Of a stretch of DNA of 64,000 bases, positions 52,337 through 61,108 are shown piece after piece. A program made the position numbers and the translations under genes. The notes under the pieces are model-generated. The model was not told where the DNA came from. It saw only the letters and a list, made by a program, of their open reading frames with translations, and made no database searches. The DNA comes from Fodinibacter sp963763015. GTDB taxonomy: Bacteria > Actinomycetota > Actinomycetes > Actinomycetales > Dermatophilaceae. Location of the stretch: NCBI GenBank assembly GCA_963763015.1, contig CAVXML010000009.1, positions 434,001 through 498,000 of the forward strand, read 5' to 3'. Numbering within the stretch: the stretch's first letter is position 1; the number at the start of each line of letters is the position of its first letter.

Positions 52337-53293
52337 TCATCGGGCCCCACCGGCGATGCTCATGATGTCCCGCAGGGCCGCCGCGAAGCGCAGTCCGTCG
52401 TGCTCTCCGGGCCTGTCGCGACGGGCCACGTGCGCCACATGGAGGGTGGCTCCGAGCCCTGCAGCGTGCTCCGCCAGGCGCCGCTCGTCGTCCACGACGG
52501 CGGGGTCGACGAGGACGCCGTCGAGCCGGAGCCGTGGGGCCAGGGCGGCGAAGGTCTCGAGGTGACGCTCGGCGCTGAACCCCGCCGTCTCACCCGTACC
52601 CGGGTCGAGGTTGAGCACCAGGAGCCGTCGGGCGCGGGTGACCTCCAACGCCTCGCACAGCTCCGGCACGAGCAGGTGCGTCATCACGGAGGTGAACCAC
52701 GAGCCGGGTCCGAGCACGACCCAGTCGGCACTGCGGATCGCGGCCACGGACTCGGGGTAGGCGGGAGGGCTCTGGGGCACGAGGCGAACGGTCTCGACGG
52801 TGCCCGGGGTCACGGCGACCTCCGACTGGCCCCTCACCACCCGCGCGGCCCGCGGGTCGTCGGGGTCGAGGTGGGTGACGTCGGCCTCGATGGTCAGGGG
52901 TACCGCCGCCATCGGGAGCACCCGACCCTGCGCCTGCAGCAGCCGGGCGACGAGGTCGAGACCGGCCACCGGGTCGTCGTGGAGCTCCCAGAGGGCGACG
53001 ATGAGGAGGTTGCCGAGCGCGTGGCCGCCCAGCGGGCCGTCGCCGGCGAAGCGGTGCTGGAGAACGTCGCGCCAGGTGTGCCCCCACTCGCTCTCGCTGC
53101 ACAGAGCGGCAAGAGCCATCCGCAGGTCGCCGGGTGGGAGCACCCCGAACTCGTCGCGGAGCCGCCCGCTCGAGCCGCCGTCGTCGGCCACGGTGACGAT
53201 GGCCGTGATCTCCTCGGTGACGTAGCGCAAGGCCGTGAGCGTCGCCGCGAGACCGTGGCCGCCACCGAGGGCGGCGACGACCGGGCCGGTCAC
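52337..53293 (-). CDS. yvcK: YvcK/CofD family protein (gluconeogenesis factor)
   Basis: 318 aa. ALGGGHGLAATLTALR near residue 9, TVADDGGSSGRLRDEFGVLPPGDLR, HALGNLLIVAL and VVLGPGSWFTSVMTHLL are YvcK signatures. YvcK/CuvA binds UDP-sugars and affects cell wall growth (knowledge). GTG overlaps the rapZ stop in GTGA. Twenty bases separate it from whiA. Confidence 0.94.
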   Translation of the reverse strand: MTGPVVAALGGGHGLAATLTALRYVTEEITAIVTVADDGGSSGRLRDEFGVLPPGDLRMALAALCSESEWGHTWRDVLQHRFAGDGPLGGHALGNLLIVALWELHDDPVAGLDLVARLLQAQGRVLPMAAVPLTIEADVTHLDPDDPRAARVVRGQSEVAVTPGTVETVRLVPQSPPAYPESVAAIRSADWVVLGPGSWFTSVMTHLLVPELCEALEVTRARRLLVLNLDPGTGETAGFSAERHLETFAALAPRLRLDGVLVDPAVVDDERRLAEHAAGLGATLHVAHVARRDRPGEHDGLRFAAALRDIMSIAGGAR

Positions 53294-54231
53294 TCCCGCC
53301 CCAGGTCGCGGTGCACCACGAAGGTGGCGACCCGGTCGGTGGCCAGACGGGTCGACAGGGCCGACGTGACGGCCACCGACCGGTGCTTGCCGCCGGTGCA
53401 CCCGATGGCGACGGTGGCGTAGCGCCGTCCCTCCCGCAGGTACCCCGTGGTCACCGGGCCCATGAGGTCGACGACCCTGTCGACGAACTCGGCTGCGCCG
53501 TCCTGGCCCATGACCCACTCGGCCACGGCGGAGTCGGCACCGGTGAGCGCCTTGAGCTCCGGCACCCAGAAGGGGTTCGGCAGGAAGCGCAGGTCGAAGA
53601 CGAAGTCGGCGTCGAGCGGCACCCCGTACTTGAAGCCGAACGACATCAGCGCCAGCCGCACGCTGGGGCCACCCGAGGCCCCGAGGAGGGGGGTCAGCTT
53701 GCGGCCGAGCTGGTGGACGTTGAGGCCGGAGGTGTCGATGACCACCTGCGCCTCGGCCCGCAGGTCCGCCAGCATCCGTCGTTCGGCCTGGATGCCGTCG
53801 AGCAGCCGCCCCTCCCCCTGGAGGGGGTGCGGGCGCCGGACGCTCTCGAACCGGCGCACCAGGGCCTCGTCGGTGGCGTCGAGGAAGATGAGGTGCGGCT
53901 GCCAGCCGGCCTCGCGCAGGGCCGCGAGCCCGGCCTGCACCTGCGAGTGGAAGGCCCGAGCGCGCACGTCGACGACGGCGGCGATCCGCAGGTCGGTCAC
54001 GCCGCTGCCCCGCACCTTCCCGGCGAGCTCGGCCATCGCGGACAGCAGCTGCGGGGGGAGGTTGTCCACGATGTACCACCCGTGGTCCTCGATGACGTTC
54101 GCCGCGGTGGACCGGCCGGCTCCGCTCATGCCGGTCACGATGAGGAAGTCCGTCGCCGTCGGCACCACCATCGCGTCGGCCTCGACCGGGTCGCCGCCGC
54201 CCTGCCCCGGCGCCGCCTCAGGCTCGGTCAC
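53290..54231 (-). CDS. rapZ: RapZ-like nucleotide-binding protein (YvcJ)
   Basis: 313 aa. P-loop GMSGAGRSTAANVIED (about residues 31-46), with Arg instead of Lys at the usual position as in the family. SFGFKYGVPLDADFVFDLRFLPNP and CTGGKHRSV are conserved and the latter is the RNA/ligand region in E. coli RapZ. Start GTG at 54231 lies inside the uvrC end (14-base overlap), with GAGGGAG nearby. B. subtilis YvcJ hydrolyses nucleotides and affects competence (knowledge). The first 25 residues are disordered. Confidence 0.93.
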   Translation of the reverse strand: MTEPEAAPGQGGGDPVEADAMVVPTATDFLIVTGMSGAGRSTAANVIEDHGWYIVDNLPPQLLSAMAELAGKVRGSGVTDLRIAAVVDVRARAFHSQVQAGLAALREAGWQPHLIFLDATDEALVRRFESVRRPHPLQGEGRLLDGIQAERRMLADLRAEAQVVIDTSGLNVHQLGRKLTPLLGASGGPSVRLALMSFGFKYGVPLDADFVFDLRFLPNPFWVPELKALTGADSAVAEWVMGQDGAAEFVDRVVDLMGPVTTGYLREGRRYATVAIGCTGGKHRSVAVTSALSTRLATDRVATFVVHRDLGRE

Positions 54232-56248
54232 GGTCTGCTCCCTCGTCGTCGACGACCTCGCCGGTCGCGAGGTTGACCGCGGGGGTCGACTCCGCGGTGT
54301 CCCCCAACTGTGCCGCAATGACGGCTGCCAGCGCAGGCCCGATCCCCGGGACGTCGGCAAGCTCGTCGACCGTGGCGGCCGACATGCGCTTGACGGACCC
54401 GAACCGCTTGAGGAGCGCCTTGCGCCGCTTCTCCCCGAGACCCGGGATGCCGTCCAGCCGACTGGCGGTCATCGCCTTGCTGCGTCGCTGGCGATGGAAG
54501 GTGACCGCGAACCGGTGCGCCTCGTCACGCAGGCGCTGGAGGAGGTAGAGCCCCTCGCTCGTTCGGGGCAGTACGACGGGGAACTCCTCGCCGGGGAGCC
54601 AGACCTCCTCGAGGCGCTTGGCGAGACCGACCACCGTCACGTCGACCACACCGGCGTCGAGCAGCGCCCGCGCCGCGGCGTTGACCTGCGGCAGCCCCCC
54701 GTCGACGACGACGAGGTTGGGGCGGTAGGCGAACCGAGCCGGTCGCGACCCGACCTGGGGCCCGGCCTCCCCGACCGCCGGGACGGTCGAGGGAGGAGAG
54801 CCGTCGTCCGACGGCGAGGCGACGGCATCCCGCTCGCGTTCCTCCGCCTCCTCGAGACGGCCGCGCCGGAAGCGCCGGGTGAGCACCTCGTGCATCGCGG
54901 CGGTGTCGTCGGTGGCGCCGGACTCGTCACCGCGCACGAGGAACCGCCGGTACTCGGACTTGCGTGGGAGCCCGTCCTCGAAGACCACCATCGACCCCAC
55001 CACCGACGTGCCCATGACGTGGCTGACGTCGAAGCACTCGATGCGCAGCGGGGCCTCCTCGAGCCCGAGGGCCTCCTGGATCTGCTGGAGCGCCTGGCTA
55101 CGGGTGGTGAGGTCGCCGGCTCGGGCCACCTTGTGCCGGGCCAGGCTCTGGCCGGCGTTGCGGGCAACCGTCTCCATGAGCGTGCGTTTGTCTCCCCGCC
55201 GCGGCACCCGGAGGTCGACGCGGCTGCCGCGCAGCCCGGACAGCCACTCCGAGAGCGCCGGGGCGTCATCAGGCAGCACCGGGACGAGGACCTCGCGCGG
55301 CACCGTCTCGCCCTCCTCGGACCCGTACACGCGCTGGAGGAGGTGCTCCACGATCTCGGGCGTCGTCTCGGCGTCCCGCTCGGCCACCCAGCCGCGCTGT
55401 CCCCGGACCCTCCCGCCCCGGACGTGGAAGAGCTGGACCGCGACCTCGAGCTCGTCCTCGGCGAGTGCGAACACGTCGGCGTCGGTGGCGTCGGGAAGCA
55501 CGACGGCGGACTTCTCGAGGACCCGCTCGAGGGCGCCGATGTCGTCGCGCAGCTGCGCCGCGCGTTCGAAGTCGAGCTCGGCCGCCGCCTCTCGCATCTG
55601 CGCGGTGAGCCGGGTGAGGAAGCGGCCGGTCTCGCCGGCCATGAAGTCACAGAAGTCCTCGGCGATCTCGCGGTGCCGTGCCGCGTCGACCCGTCCGACG
55701 CAGGGGGCGCTGCACTTGTCGATGTAGCCGAGGAGGCAGGGGCGTCCCACCTGCCCGGCGCGCTTGAACACCCCGGCCGAGCACGTGCGGACCGGGAAGA
55801 CCCGAAGGGCCAGGTCGAGCGTCTCGCGGATGGCCCAGGCGTGGGCGTAGGGCCCGAAGTAGCGAGTGCCCTTGCGCTTCGCGCCGCGCATCACCTGGGC
55901 CCGCGGGAACTCCTCTCCGAGGGTGACCGCGAGGTAGGGGTAGGACTTGTCGTCGCGGTAGCGGATGTTGAAGCGCGGGTCGAACTCCTTGATCCAGGCG
56001 TACTCCAGCTGGAGGGCCTCGACCTCGGTCGTGACCACGGTCCACTCGACGCTGGCCCCGGTACGCACCATCGTGGCTGTCCGATGGTGCAGCGCGGAGA
56101 CGTCCTGGAAGTAGGACGACAGGCGGGCGCGCAGGTTCTTGGCCTTGCCGACGTAGATGACCCGCCCGTCCCTGTCGCGGAACCGGTAGACACCGGGATC
56201 GGTCGGGATCTCGCCCGGCCGAGGACGGTACGTCGACGGATCGGCCAC
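54218..56248 (-). CDS. uvrC: Excinuclease ABC subunit C
   Basis: 676 aa nucleotide excision repair nuclease. GIY-YIG domain near the N-terminus (DPGVYRFRDRDGRVIYVGKAKNLRARL), the UVR motif binding UvrB (ELDFERAAQLRDDIGALE, about 200-235), an RNase H-like endonuclease domain with VVDGGLPQVNAA, and a C-terminal double helix-hairpin-helix (LDGIPGLGEKRRKAL; LADVPGIGPALA). TAGGGT lies six bases before the GTG at 56248. Starts the uvrC-rapZ-yvcK-whiA run. Confidence 0.95.
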   Translation of the reverse strand: MADPSTYRPRPGEIPTDPGVYRFRDRDGRVIYVGKAKNLRARLSSYFQDVSALHHRTATMVRTGASVEWTVVTTEVEALQLEYAWIKEFDPRFNIRYRDDKSYPYLAVTLGEEFPRAQVMRGAKRKGTRYFGPYAHAWAIRETLDLALRVFPVRTCSAGVFKRAGQVGRPCLLGYIDKCSAPCVGRVDAARHREIAEDFCDFMAGETGRFLTRLTAQMREAAAELDFERAAQLRDDIGALERVLEKSAVVLPDATDADVFALAEDELEVAVQLFHVRGGRVRGQRGWVAERDAETTPEIVEHLLQRVYGSEEGETVPREVLVPVLPDDAPALSEWLSGLRGSRVDLRVPRRGDKRTLMETVARNAGQSLARHKVARAGDLTTRSQALQQIQEALGLEEAPLRIECFDVSHVMGTSVVGSMVVFEDGLPRKSEYRRFLVRGDESGATDDTAAMHEVLTRRFRRGRLEEAEERERDAVASPSDDGSPPSTVPAVGEAGPQVGSRPARFAYRPNLVVVDGGLPQVNAAARALLDAGVVDVTVVGLAKRLEEVWLPGEEFPVVLPRTSEGLYLLQRLRDEAHRFAVTFHRQRRSKAMTASRLDGIPGLGEKRRKALLKRFGSVKRMSAATVDELADVPGIGPALAAVIAAQLGDTAESTPAVNLATGEVVDDEGADRDRA

Positions 56249-56254
56249 GCAGCA

Positions 56255-56260
56255 ACCCTA
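56255..56260 (-). promoter_or_regulatory. Candidate -10 box of uvrC (leaderless)
   Basis: TAGGGT on the minus strand with six bases to the GTG at 56248. Confidence 0.5.
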
Positions 56261-56312
56261 CGACCGCCGGCCGACAGGCTCCCGCCGCCGATGCCCGGCC
56301 GTATGTCGGAGG

Positions 56313-56810
56313 TCAGCTCACCGACACGCCGTCCGCGCCGACGGACACGCTCTTGGTCGGGAGGGCCTTCTCGGCCGGCCCCTTGCGCACCTCGCCGGTC
56401 GCGATGTCGAACTCGCTGCCGTGGCAGGGGCAGCGGATGACCCCGTTCTCGACCGTGCCGACGGTGCAGGCCTGGTGCGTGCAGACGGCGGAGAACGCCT
56501 TGAAGTCCCCCTCGGTCGGCTGGGTCACCACGACCTTGAGCGCCTCGAACACCTTGCCCCCGCCCACCGGGATCTCCGCCGCGGCGATCGCTCCCGACGC
56601 CGCCGAGGCGGCCGCGGACGCGGCGGCGGAGGCGGCGGACGAGGCCGCTGAGCCGACGGCCTCCTCGGCCCCGCAGGCGGCCAGCCCTGCCGTGCCGGCG
56701 ACCGCGACACCCGCGACCAGGAGGCTCTCCCGACGGGAGACACAGGCGCAGGGCGTCGTCTGCTCCGGCCCTGCGGATGCGGTGGCGCTCGAGGTGTGCT
56801 GGCTGCTCAT
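56313..56810 (-). CDS. Tat-exported Rieske [2Fe-2S] lipoprotein
   Basis: 165 aa. The N-terminus has a twin-arginine motif SRRESLLVAG, a hydrophobic stretch and a lipobox LAAC (about residue 50), so it is probably exported folded by Tat and lipid-anchored. A 30-residue Ala/Ser-only linker follows. The Rieske domain has CTHQACTVG (C-x-H) and CPCHGSEFDIATG (C-x2-H). ATG at 56810 with GAGGA 6 bases upstream; a GTG 12 bases earlier is possible. It may act as an extracytoplasmic electron carrier. No partner gene adjoins it. Confidence 0.87.
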   Translation of the reverse strand: MSSQHTSSATASAGPEQTTPCACVSRRESLLVAGVAVAGTAGLAACGAEEAVGSAASSAASAAASAAASAASGAIAAAEIPVGGGKVFEALKVVVTQPTEGDFKAFSAVCTHQACTVGTVENGVIRCPCHGSEFDIATGEVRKGPAEKALPTKSVSVGADGVSVS

Positions 56811-57003
56811 CGTTGTCCTCACTGTCGGCGGGAGAGCGTCGCGCGCCCGTTACCCCGCAGTATCACCGGAAGAACCCGTCCGCCGCGAGGGGGTGGCGGT
56901 CGTGGCACGACTCTCGACACATCTTGAGGCAGCGCGCGCCTCGTGAGGTAACAACTCGGCACCACTCTCACGGCAAGGGGGTGCCCGGCGGCCGGCCTGT
57001 GGA

Positions 57004-57009
57004 TACAGT
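57004..57009 (+). promoter_or_regulatory. Candidate -10 box of livJ
   Basis: TACAGT, about 67 bases before the GTG. An earlier TTGAGG at 56924 with GTAACA 18 bases on is a weaker alternative. Confidence 0.35.
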
Positions 57010-57014
57010 GCGCA

Positions 57015-57048
57015 TGCCCGCTACCCGCGGGCACGAGCAGTCCTGCTC
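57015..57048 (+). promoter_or_regulatory. Two hairpins in the livJ 5' leader
   Basis: TGCCCGC (57015-57021) pairs with GCGGGCA (57027-57033); GAGCAG (57035-57040) pairs with CTGCTC (57043-57048). Both lie between the promoter candidate and the AGGAGGAAAC ribosome site. They may fold into a control or stability element. Confidence 0.35.
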
Positions 57049-57075
57049 ATCCACACGAACTACCCAGGAGGAAAC

Positions 57076-58299
57076 GTGCCTCAGCGTTCCGTGGTTGCCG
57101 TTGGCGCCTCGCTGCTCGTGGCCTCGCTCGCGCTTGCCGGTTGTGGCACTCGCGGCGATGACGGCGGCGAGACCGGCGGTGCCGGTTCCGAGAACAAGGT
57201 CGCCAAGATCGGCGTCATCGCGCCCCTGTCCGGCGACCTGTCCGCCCTCGGCAAGGGCATCCAGCACTCCGTCGAGCTCGCCGTCAAGCAGGCGAACGAG
57301 AGCGAGGCGATTCCGGGCTGGACGCTCGAGGTCGTCGCGGTCGACGACGAGGCCAAGCCCGACATCGGCAAGAACGGCGCCACGAGTCTCGCCGGGGACG
57401 ACGACGTCGTAGGTGTCGTCGGTAACCTCAACTCCAGCGTCACCCAGCAGACCCAGCCCGTCTTCGCCGCGGCCAAGATCGCCCAGATCTCCCCCGCGAA
57501 CACGGGACCGACCCTCACCATGGGCGCCGACCCGATCGGTGCGCCCGAGCGCCCGTACCCGTCGTTCTTCCGCACCTGCACGACCGACCTCGTGCAGGGC
57601 AAGTTCGCGGCCAAGTTCCTCATGGACCAGGGGATCACCAAGGTGGCGACGATCCACGACAAGAAGACCTACGGTCAGGGTCTCGTCGCGGCGTTCACGA
57701 CCAACTACGAGGAGATGGGTGGGACCATCGTCGCCGCTGAGACCATCAACGCTGACGACGCCAACTTCAACGCCGCCATCACCAAGGTCAAGCCGTCGAA
57801 CCCGGAGGTCGTCTACTACGGTGGCGAGTACCCGCAGGGTGGGCCCCTCTCGCAGCAGATGAAGGCAGCCGGCCTCACCGTGCCGATGATGGGTGGCGAC
57901 GGGATCTTCGACCCGAAGTACATCGAGCTGGGGACCGCGACGAGCGATGGCGACCTCGCGACCTCCGTCGGCGCTCCCGTCGACAGCTCGGAGGCGGGCA
58001 AGAAGTTCCTCGCTGACTACGAGGCCGGGGGCTTCGCTGAGCCGTCCGCTGCGTACGGCGGCTACTCCTACGACGCCGCCAACGCGATCATCAACGCGCT
58101 CAAGGTGTCGCTGAAGGATGCCGCGGACGCCAAGTCCGCCCGCGACGCGACGATCGCCGAGGTGGGCAAGGTCTCGTTCGAAGGCGTGACCGGCCAGGTG
58201 GAGTTCGACGAGTTCGGCGACACCAAGGTCAAGGTCATCACCGGCTACAAGGTCGAGGGTGGCAAGTGGGCAACCGTCAAGACCGAGACGGTCACCTGA
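57076..58299 (+). CDS. livJ: Branched-chain amino acid ABC transporter substrate-binding protein
   Basis: 407 aa lipoprotein. Signal peptide with lipobox LAGC (Cys near residue 23), a short acidic linker, then a type I periplasmic-binding fold: KIGVIAPLSGDLSALGKGI, a ligand loop VGNLNSSVTQQTQPVFAAAKI and SSVTQQ, and the late CTTDLVQGKFAAKF. AGGAGGAAAC gives a strong ribosome site before GTG. First gene of livJ-H-M-G-F. Substrates of relatives are Leu, Ile, Val or related molecules; the actual ligand is not shown by the sequence. Confidence 0.92.
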   Translation: MPQRSVVAVGASLLVASLALAGCGTRGDDGGETGGAGSENKVAKIGVIAPLSGDLSALGKGIQHSVELAVKQANESEAIPGWTLEVVAVDDEAKPDIGKNGATSLAGDDDVVGVVGNLNSSVTQQTQPVFAAAKIAQISPANTGPTLTMGADPIGAPERPYPSFFRTCTTDLVQGKFAAKFLMDQGITKVATIHDKKTYGQGLVAAFTTNYEEMGGTIVAAETINADDANFNAAITKVKPSNPEVVYYGGEYPQGGPLSQQMKAAGLTVPMMGGDGIFDPKYIELGTATSDGDLATSVGAPVDSSEAGKKFLADYEAGGFAEPSAAYGGYSYDAANAIINALKVSLKDAADAKSARDATIAEVGKVSFEGVTGQVEFDEFGDTKVKVITGYKVEGGKWATVKTETVT

Positions 58300-58339
58300 C
58301 CGTCGGGACACGCACCACGCAAACACCCCAAAGGTGACC

Positions 58340-58381
58340 AACCGGCGGGGGCAGGCACTAACCTGCCCCTGCCGGTTCTTT
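58340..58381 (+). terminator. Strong hairpin with T-tail behind livJ
   Basis: 16-bp stem (58340-58355 with 58362-58377, one G-T pair), six-base loop CACTAA, then TTCTTT. It is the clearest intrinsic-type terminator in the window and lies between livJ and livH, so it probably lets livJ be made in excess over the membrane parts. Confidence 0.8.
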
Positions 58382-58424
58382 GGATCGGACCTGTCCGGCG
58401 GAAGATTGGAAATCTGGTGGCGCC

Positions 58425-59348
58425 ATGACGGACCTGCTCCAACAGCTCGTGAACGGCCTGACACTCGGGTCCCTCTACGCACTCATCGCCGTGGGTTACA
58501 CCGTGGTCTACGGGATCGTCCAGCTCATCAACTTCGCCCACGGCGAGGTGTTCATGATCGGCGCCTTCGGCGCGCTCGCCACGTGGACCGTCCTCTTCAA
58601 CGGCACGACGTCGCTGTGGGTGCTCCCGGTCATGATCCTCGGGGCTGTCGCCGCGTCGGTCACGGTCGCCGTCGTCATGGAGCGCTTCGCCTACCGACCC
58701 CTGCGGCACGCCCCACGACTTGCCCCGCTGATCACGGCGATCGGCGTCTCGGTCTTCCTGCAGGAGGCCGTGCGGCTGTTCTACCCCGGCGCCAAGAGCA
58801 AGCTGCCCTTCCCCCAGATCGAGGTCGTCACCGGTTCAGCCGTGCAGATCGGCGAGATAACGATCCAGAGGGCCGCCATCTTCACCGTCCTGTCACTCGC
58901 CCTGTGCGGAGTGCTCCTCTGGTACTTCGTGAACCGCACCAAGCTGGGCCGAGCGATGAGGGCCGTCTCCCAGGATCCTGACACCGCCCGGCTGATGGGC
59001 ATCAACGTGAACCGCATCATCGTCATCGCCTTCGCGATCGGGGCGGTTCTCGCGGCGTTCGCCGGCGTCGCGCAGGGTCTCCAGAACAGCAACATCGACT
59101 TCCGGATCGGGTTCCTGGCGGGCCTCAAGGCCTTCACCGCGGCCGTCCTCGGCGGCATCGGGAACATCGCGGGCGCCGTCGTCGGAGGGCTCGTCCTCGG
59201 CGTGGTCGAGGCCCTCGCCACGCAGTTCATCCCAGGTCAGTTCGGCGGCTCCTCGTGGAAGGACATCTGGGCGTTCGGTCTCCTGATCATCGTGCTGGTC
59301 TTCCGACCTCAAGGCATCCTCGGCGCACGGGTGGTGGACCGCGCATGA
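58425..59348 (+). CDS. livH: Branched-chain amino acid ABC transporter permease LivH
   Basis: 307 aa with about eight transmembrane helices. LVNGLTLGSLYALIAVGYTVVYGI at the start and INFAHGEVFMIGAF are LivH hallmarks. RAMRAVSQDPDTARLMGINVNRI is the cytoplasmic EAA-like coupling loop. ATG at 58425 gives the family start. The end overlaps livM in ATGA. Confidence 0.93.
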   Translation: MTDLLQQLVNGLTLGSLYALIAVGYTVVYGIVQLINFAHGEVFMIGAFGALATWTVLFNGTTSLWVLPVMILGAVAASVTVAVVMERFAYRPLRHAPRLAPLITAIGVSVFLQEAVRLFYPGAKSKLPFPQIEVVTGSAVQIGEITIQRAAIFTVLSLALCGVLLWYFVNRTKLGRAMRAVSQDPDTARLMGINVNRIIVIAFAIGAVLAAFAGVAQGLQNSNIDFRIGFLAGLKAFTAAVLGGIGNIAGAVVGGLVLGVVEALATQFIPGQFGGSSWKDIWAFGLLIIVLVFRPQGILGARVVDRA

Positions 59349-61108
59349 GCACCGAGCCCACACCCACGGGAAGCGACCTCGACCTCCGTCAGGACGTGAG
59401 CCGGACCGACGTCGAGCACTCCCCGCACGGACCATCCCGCCTGGCCCGCCTGGCCGGAGTGGCACCCCGCCTCTTCCTCATCGGCTCCGTGCTCCTCGTC
59501 GTCTCCTGCTTCCTCTCCTGGTCCTACGACTCCAGCGTCCTCGGCGACGTCAGCATCTATGGCAACCCGGGTGCCCTCCAGATCCTCGGCCTCGTCCTCG
59601 GGCTCGTCGGAATCCTGCTCGCCCTCATGCGTGGCCCGCTCCGCCGATTCCTCCCGTGGGTCGACCGGTCCGCGGCGGCCCGTGGCCTCGGCTTCGGAGC
59701 ACTGGCCTTCGGTGTCGTCATCATCCTCGCCATCACCATCGAGTCGACGGGCCTCGTCAACGTCGACCCCGGAGGGTGGCTGCTGCTGGTCGCCGGTGCC
59801 CTGATGGCACTCGGGGGCGCGGCGATGCCGCCGACGGAGACGGCGGACCCACTCCGGGCGCAGTACGGCAGCACCACGGAGATCCTCGTCTTCGTCGTCC
59901 TCCTGGCCGCTGGGCTTGCCGTGGTGGCGTACGCCCTGGATGTCGAGGACGGCGGCTCGTTCGTCGCCCTCCTGACCGGGCTGGCAGCGCTTGGCCTTGC
60001 CCTGGGGCGTGGCGGCTTCTTCCAGTACCTCTCCGTCGCCTCCGCGCGACACCGCAACGTGCTCACCCTCGCGATCGTGGCGGTTGCGTTCCTCTTCCCG
60101 TTCACCCAGGGCGGGTCGGATGCCAACATGTCCATCGCGACCCAGGTCCTCATCTTCGCCACGACGGCCCTCGGTCTCAACATCGTCGTCGGCCTCGCGG
60201 GGCTGCTCGACCTCGGCTACATCGCGTTCCTGGGCGCCGGAGCCTACGTCGGCGCGACGATGTCGTACTCGGCCTTCGCGACGATCGACTGGAAGCCCCC
60301 GTTCCTCGTCGTGTTCTTCATCGGAGGCATCGTCTCCGCGACGCTCGGACTCATCATCGGCTCGCCGACCCTGCGGGTCTCGGGCGACTACCTCGCCATC
60401 GTGACACTGGCGTTCGGCGAGATCTTCCGCCTCACGATGAACAACCTCGACGGTGAGAACGGCCCGGCCCTCACCAATGGTCCCAACGGGGTCCCGGCCA
60501 TTCCCGAGCTGGAGTTCGGCAGCTTCAACTTCGGCGACAGCCACGAGGTCTTCGGCGTCACCCTCACCCGGTTCGCCAACTACTACTTCCTGCTCCTGTT
60601 CCTGGCCGCCCTCGTCATCACCGTCTTCATCCGGCTCAACAACAGCCGGATCGGCCGTGGCTGGGTCGCCATCCGCGAGGACGAGCGCGCCGCGGAGGCC
60701 ATGGGCGTCAACGTCTTCGGCCTCAAGCTGTTCGCCTTCGCAAGCGGAGCCTTCCTCGCCGGCCTCGTCGGCACCGTCAAGGCCCACCACGACGTCTCCG
60801 TGTCGCCCGACCAGTTCGTCTTCCTCGAGTCGGCCTTCCTCCTCGCCGCCATCGTCCTCGGCGGCATGGGCACCGTCGCTGGTGTCTTCGTCGGCGCGAC
60901 GATCCTCAAGCTGCTTCCCGAGAAGCTCCGATTCCTCTCGGACTACCGGCTCCTCATGTTCGGCGCACTCCTCGTCCTCATGATGCGCCTGCGGCCCGAG
61001 GGGATCGTGCCCTCGCGCCGGCGGCAGCTCGAGTTCCACTCGGATGACGAGGAGCTGGCAGAGCTCGTCGGCGAACAGCACATCGAGCAGGAAGAGGCCC
61101 GAGCATGA
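59345..61108 (+). CDS. livM: Branched-chain amino acid ABC transporter permease LivM with extra N-terminal membrane domain
   Basis: 587 aa, about 250 more than typical LivM. The LivM core begins near residue 240 (NVLTLAIVAVAFLFPFTQGG, then GLNIVVGLAGLLDLGYIAFLGAGAY) and has the coupling loop GRGWVAIREDERAAEAMGVN. In front lie about 200 residues with six to seven hydrophobic segments (LFLIGSVLLVVSCFLSW; LQILGLVLGLVGILLALM; ALAFGVVIILAITI; ILVFVVLLAAGLAVVAYAL and others). The stop overlaps livG in ATGA. Long versions occur in some actinobacteria, but the role of the extension is unknown. Confidence 0.9.
   Translation: MSTEPTPTGSDLDLRQDVSRTDVEHSPHGPSRLARLAGVAPRLFLIGSVLLVVSCFLSWSYDSSVLGDVSIYGNPGALQILGLVLGLVGILLALMRGPLRRFLPWVDRSAAARGLGFGALAFGVVIILAITIESTGLVNVDPGGWLLLVAGALMALGGAAMPPTETADPLRAQYGSTTEILVFVVLLAAGLAVVAYALDVEDGGSFVALLTGLAALGLALGRGGFFQYLSVASARHRNVLTLAIVAVAFLFPFTQGGSDANMSIATQVLIFATTALGLNIVVGLAGLLDLGYIAFLGAGAYVGATMSYSAFATIDWKPPFLVVFFIGGIVSATLGLIIGSPTLRVSGDYLAIVTLAFGEIFRLTMNNLDGENGPALTNGPNGVPAIPELEFGSFNFGDSHEVFGVTLTRFANYYFLLLFLAALVITVFIRLNNSRIGRGWVAIREDERAAEAMGVNVFGLKLFAFASGAFLAGLVGTVKAHHDVSVSPDQFVFLESAFLLAAIVLGGMGTVAGVFVGATILKLLPEKLRFLSDYRLLMFGALLVLMMRLRPEGIVPSRRRQLEFHSDDEELAELVGEQHIEQEEARA

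Noticed and set aside
48151..56440. Plus-strand open frames of 709 and 997 codons
   Set aside because: Antisense to tpiA/pgk and to rapZ/uvrC. No recognisable domain.
56579..56670. GC-rich low-complexity stretch as a DNA repeat or CRISPR-like array
   Set aside because: It encodes the Ala/Ser spacer of the Rieske lipoprotein. Units are irregular and short.
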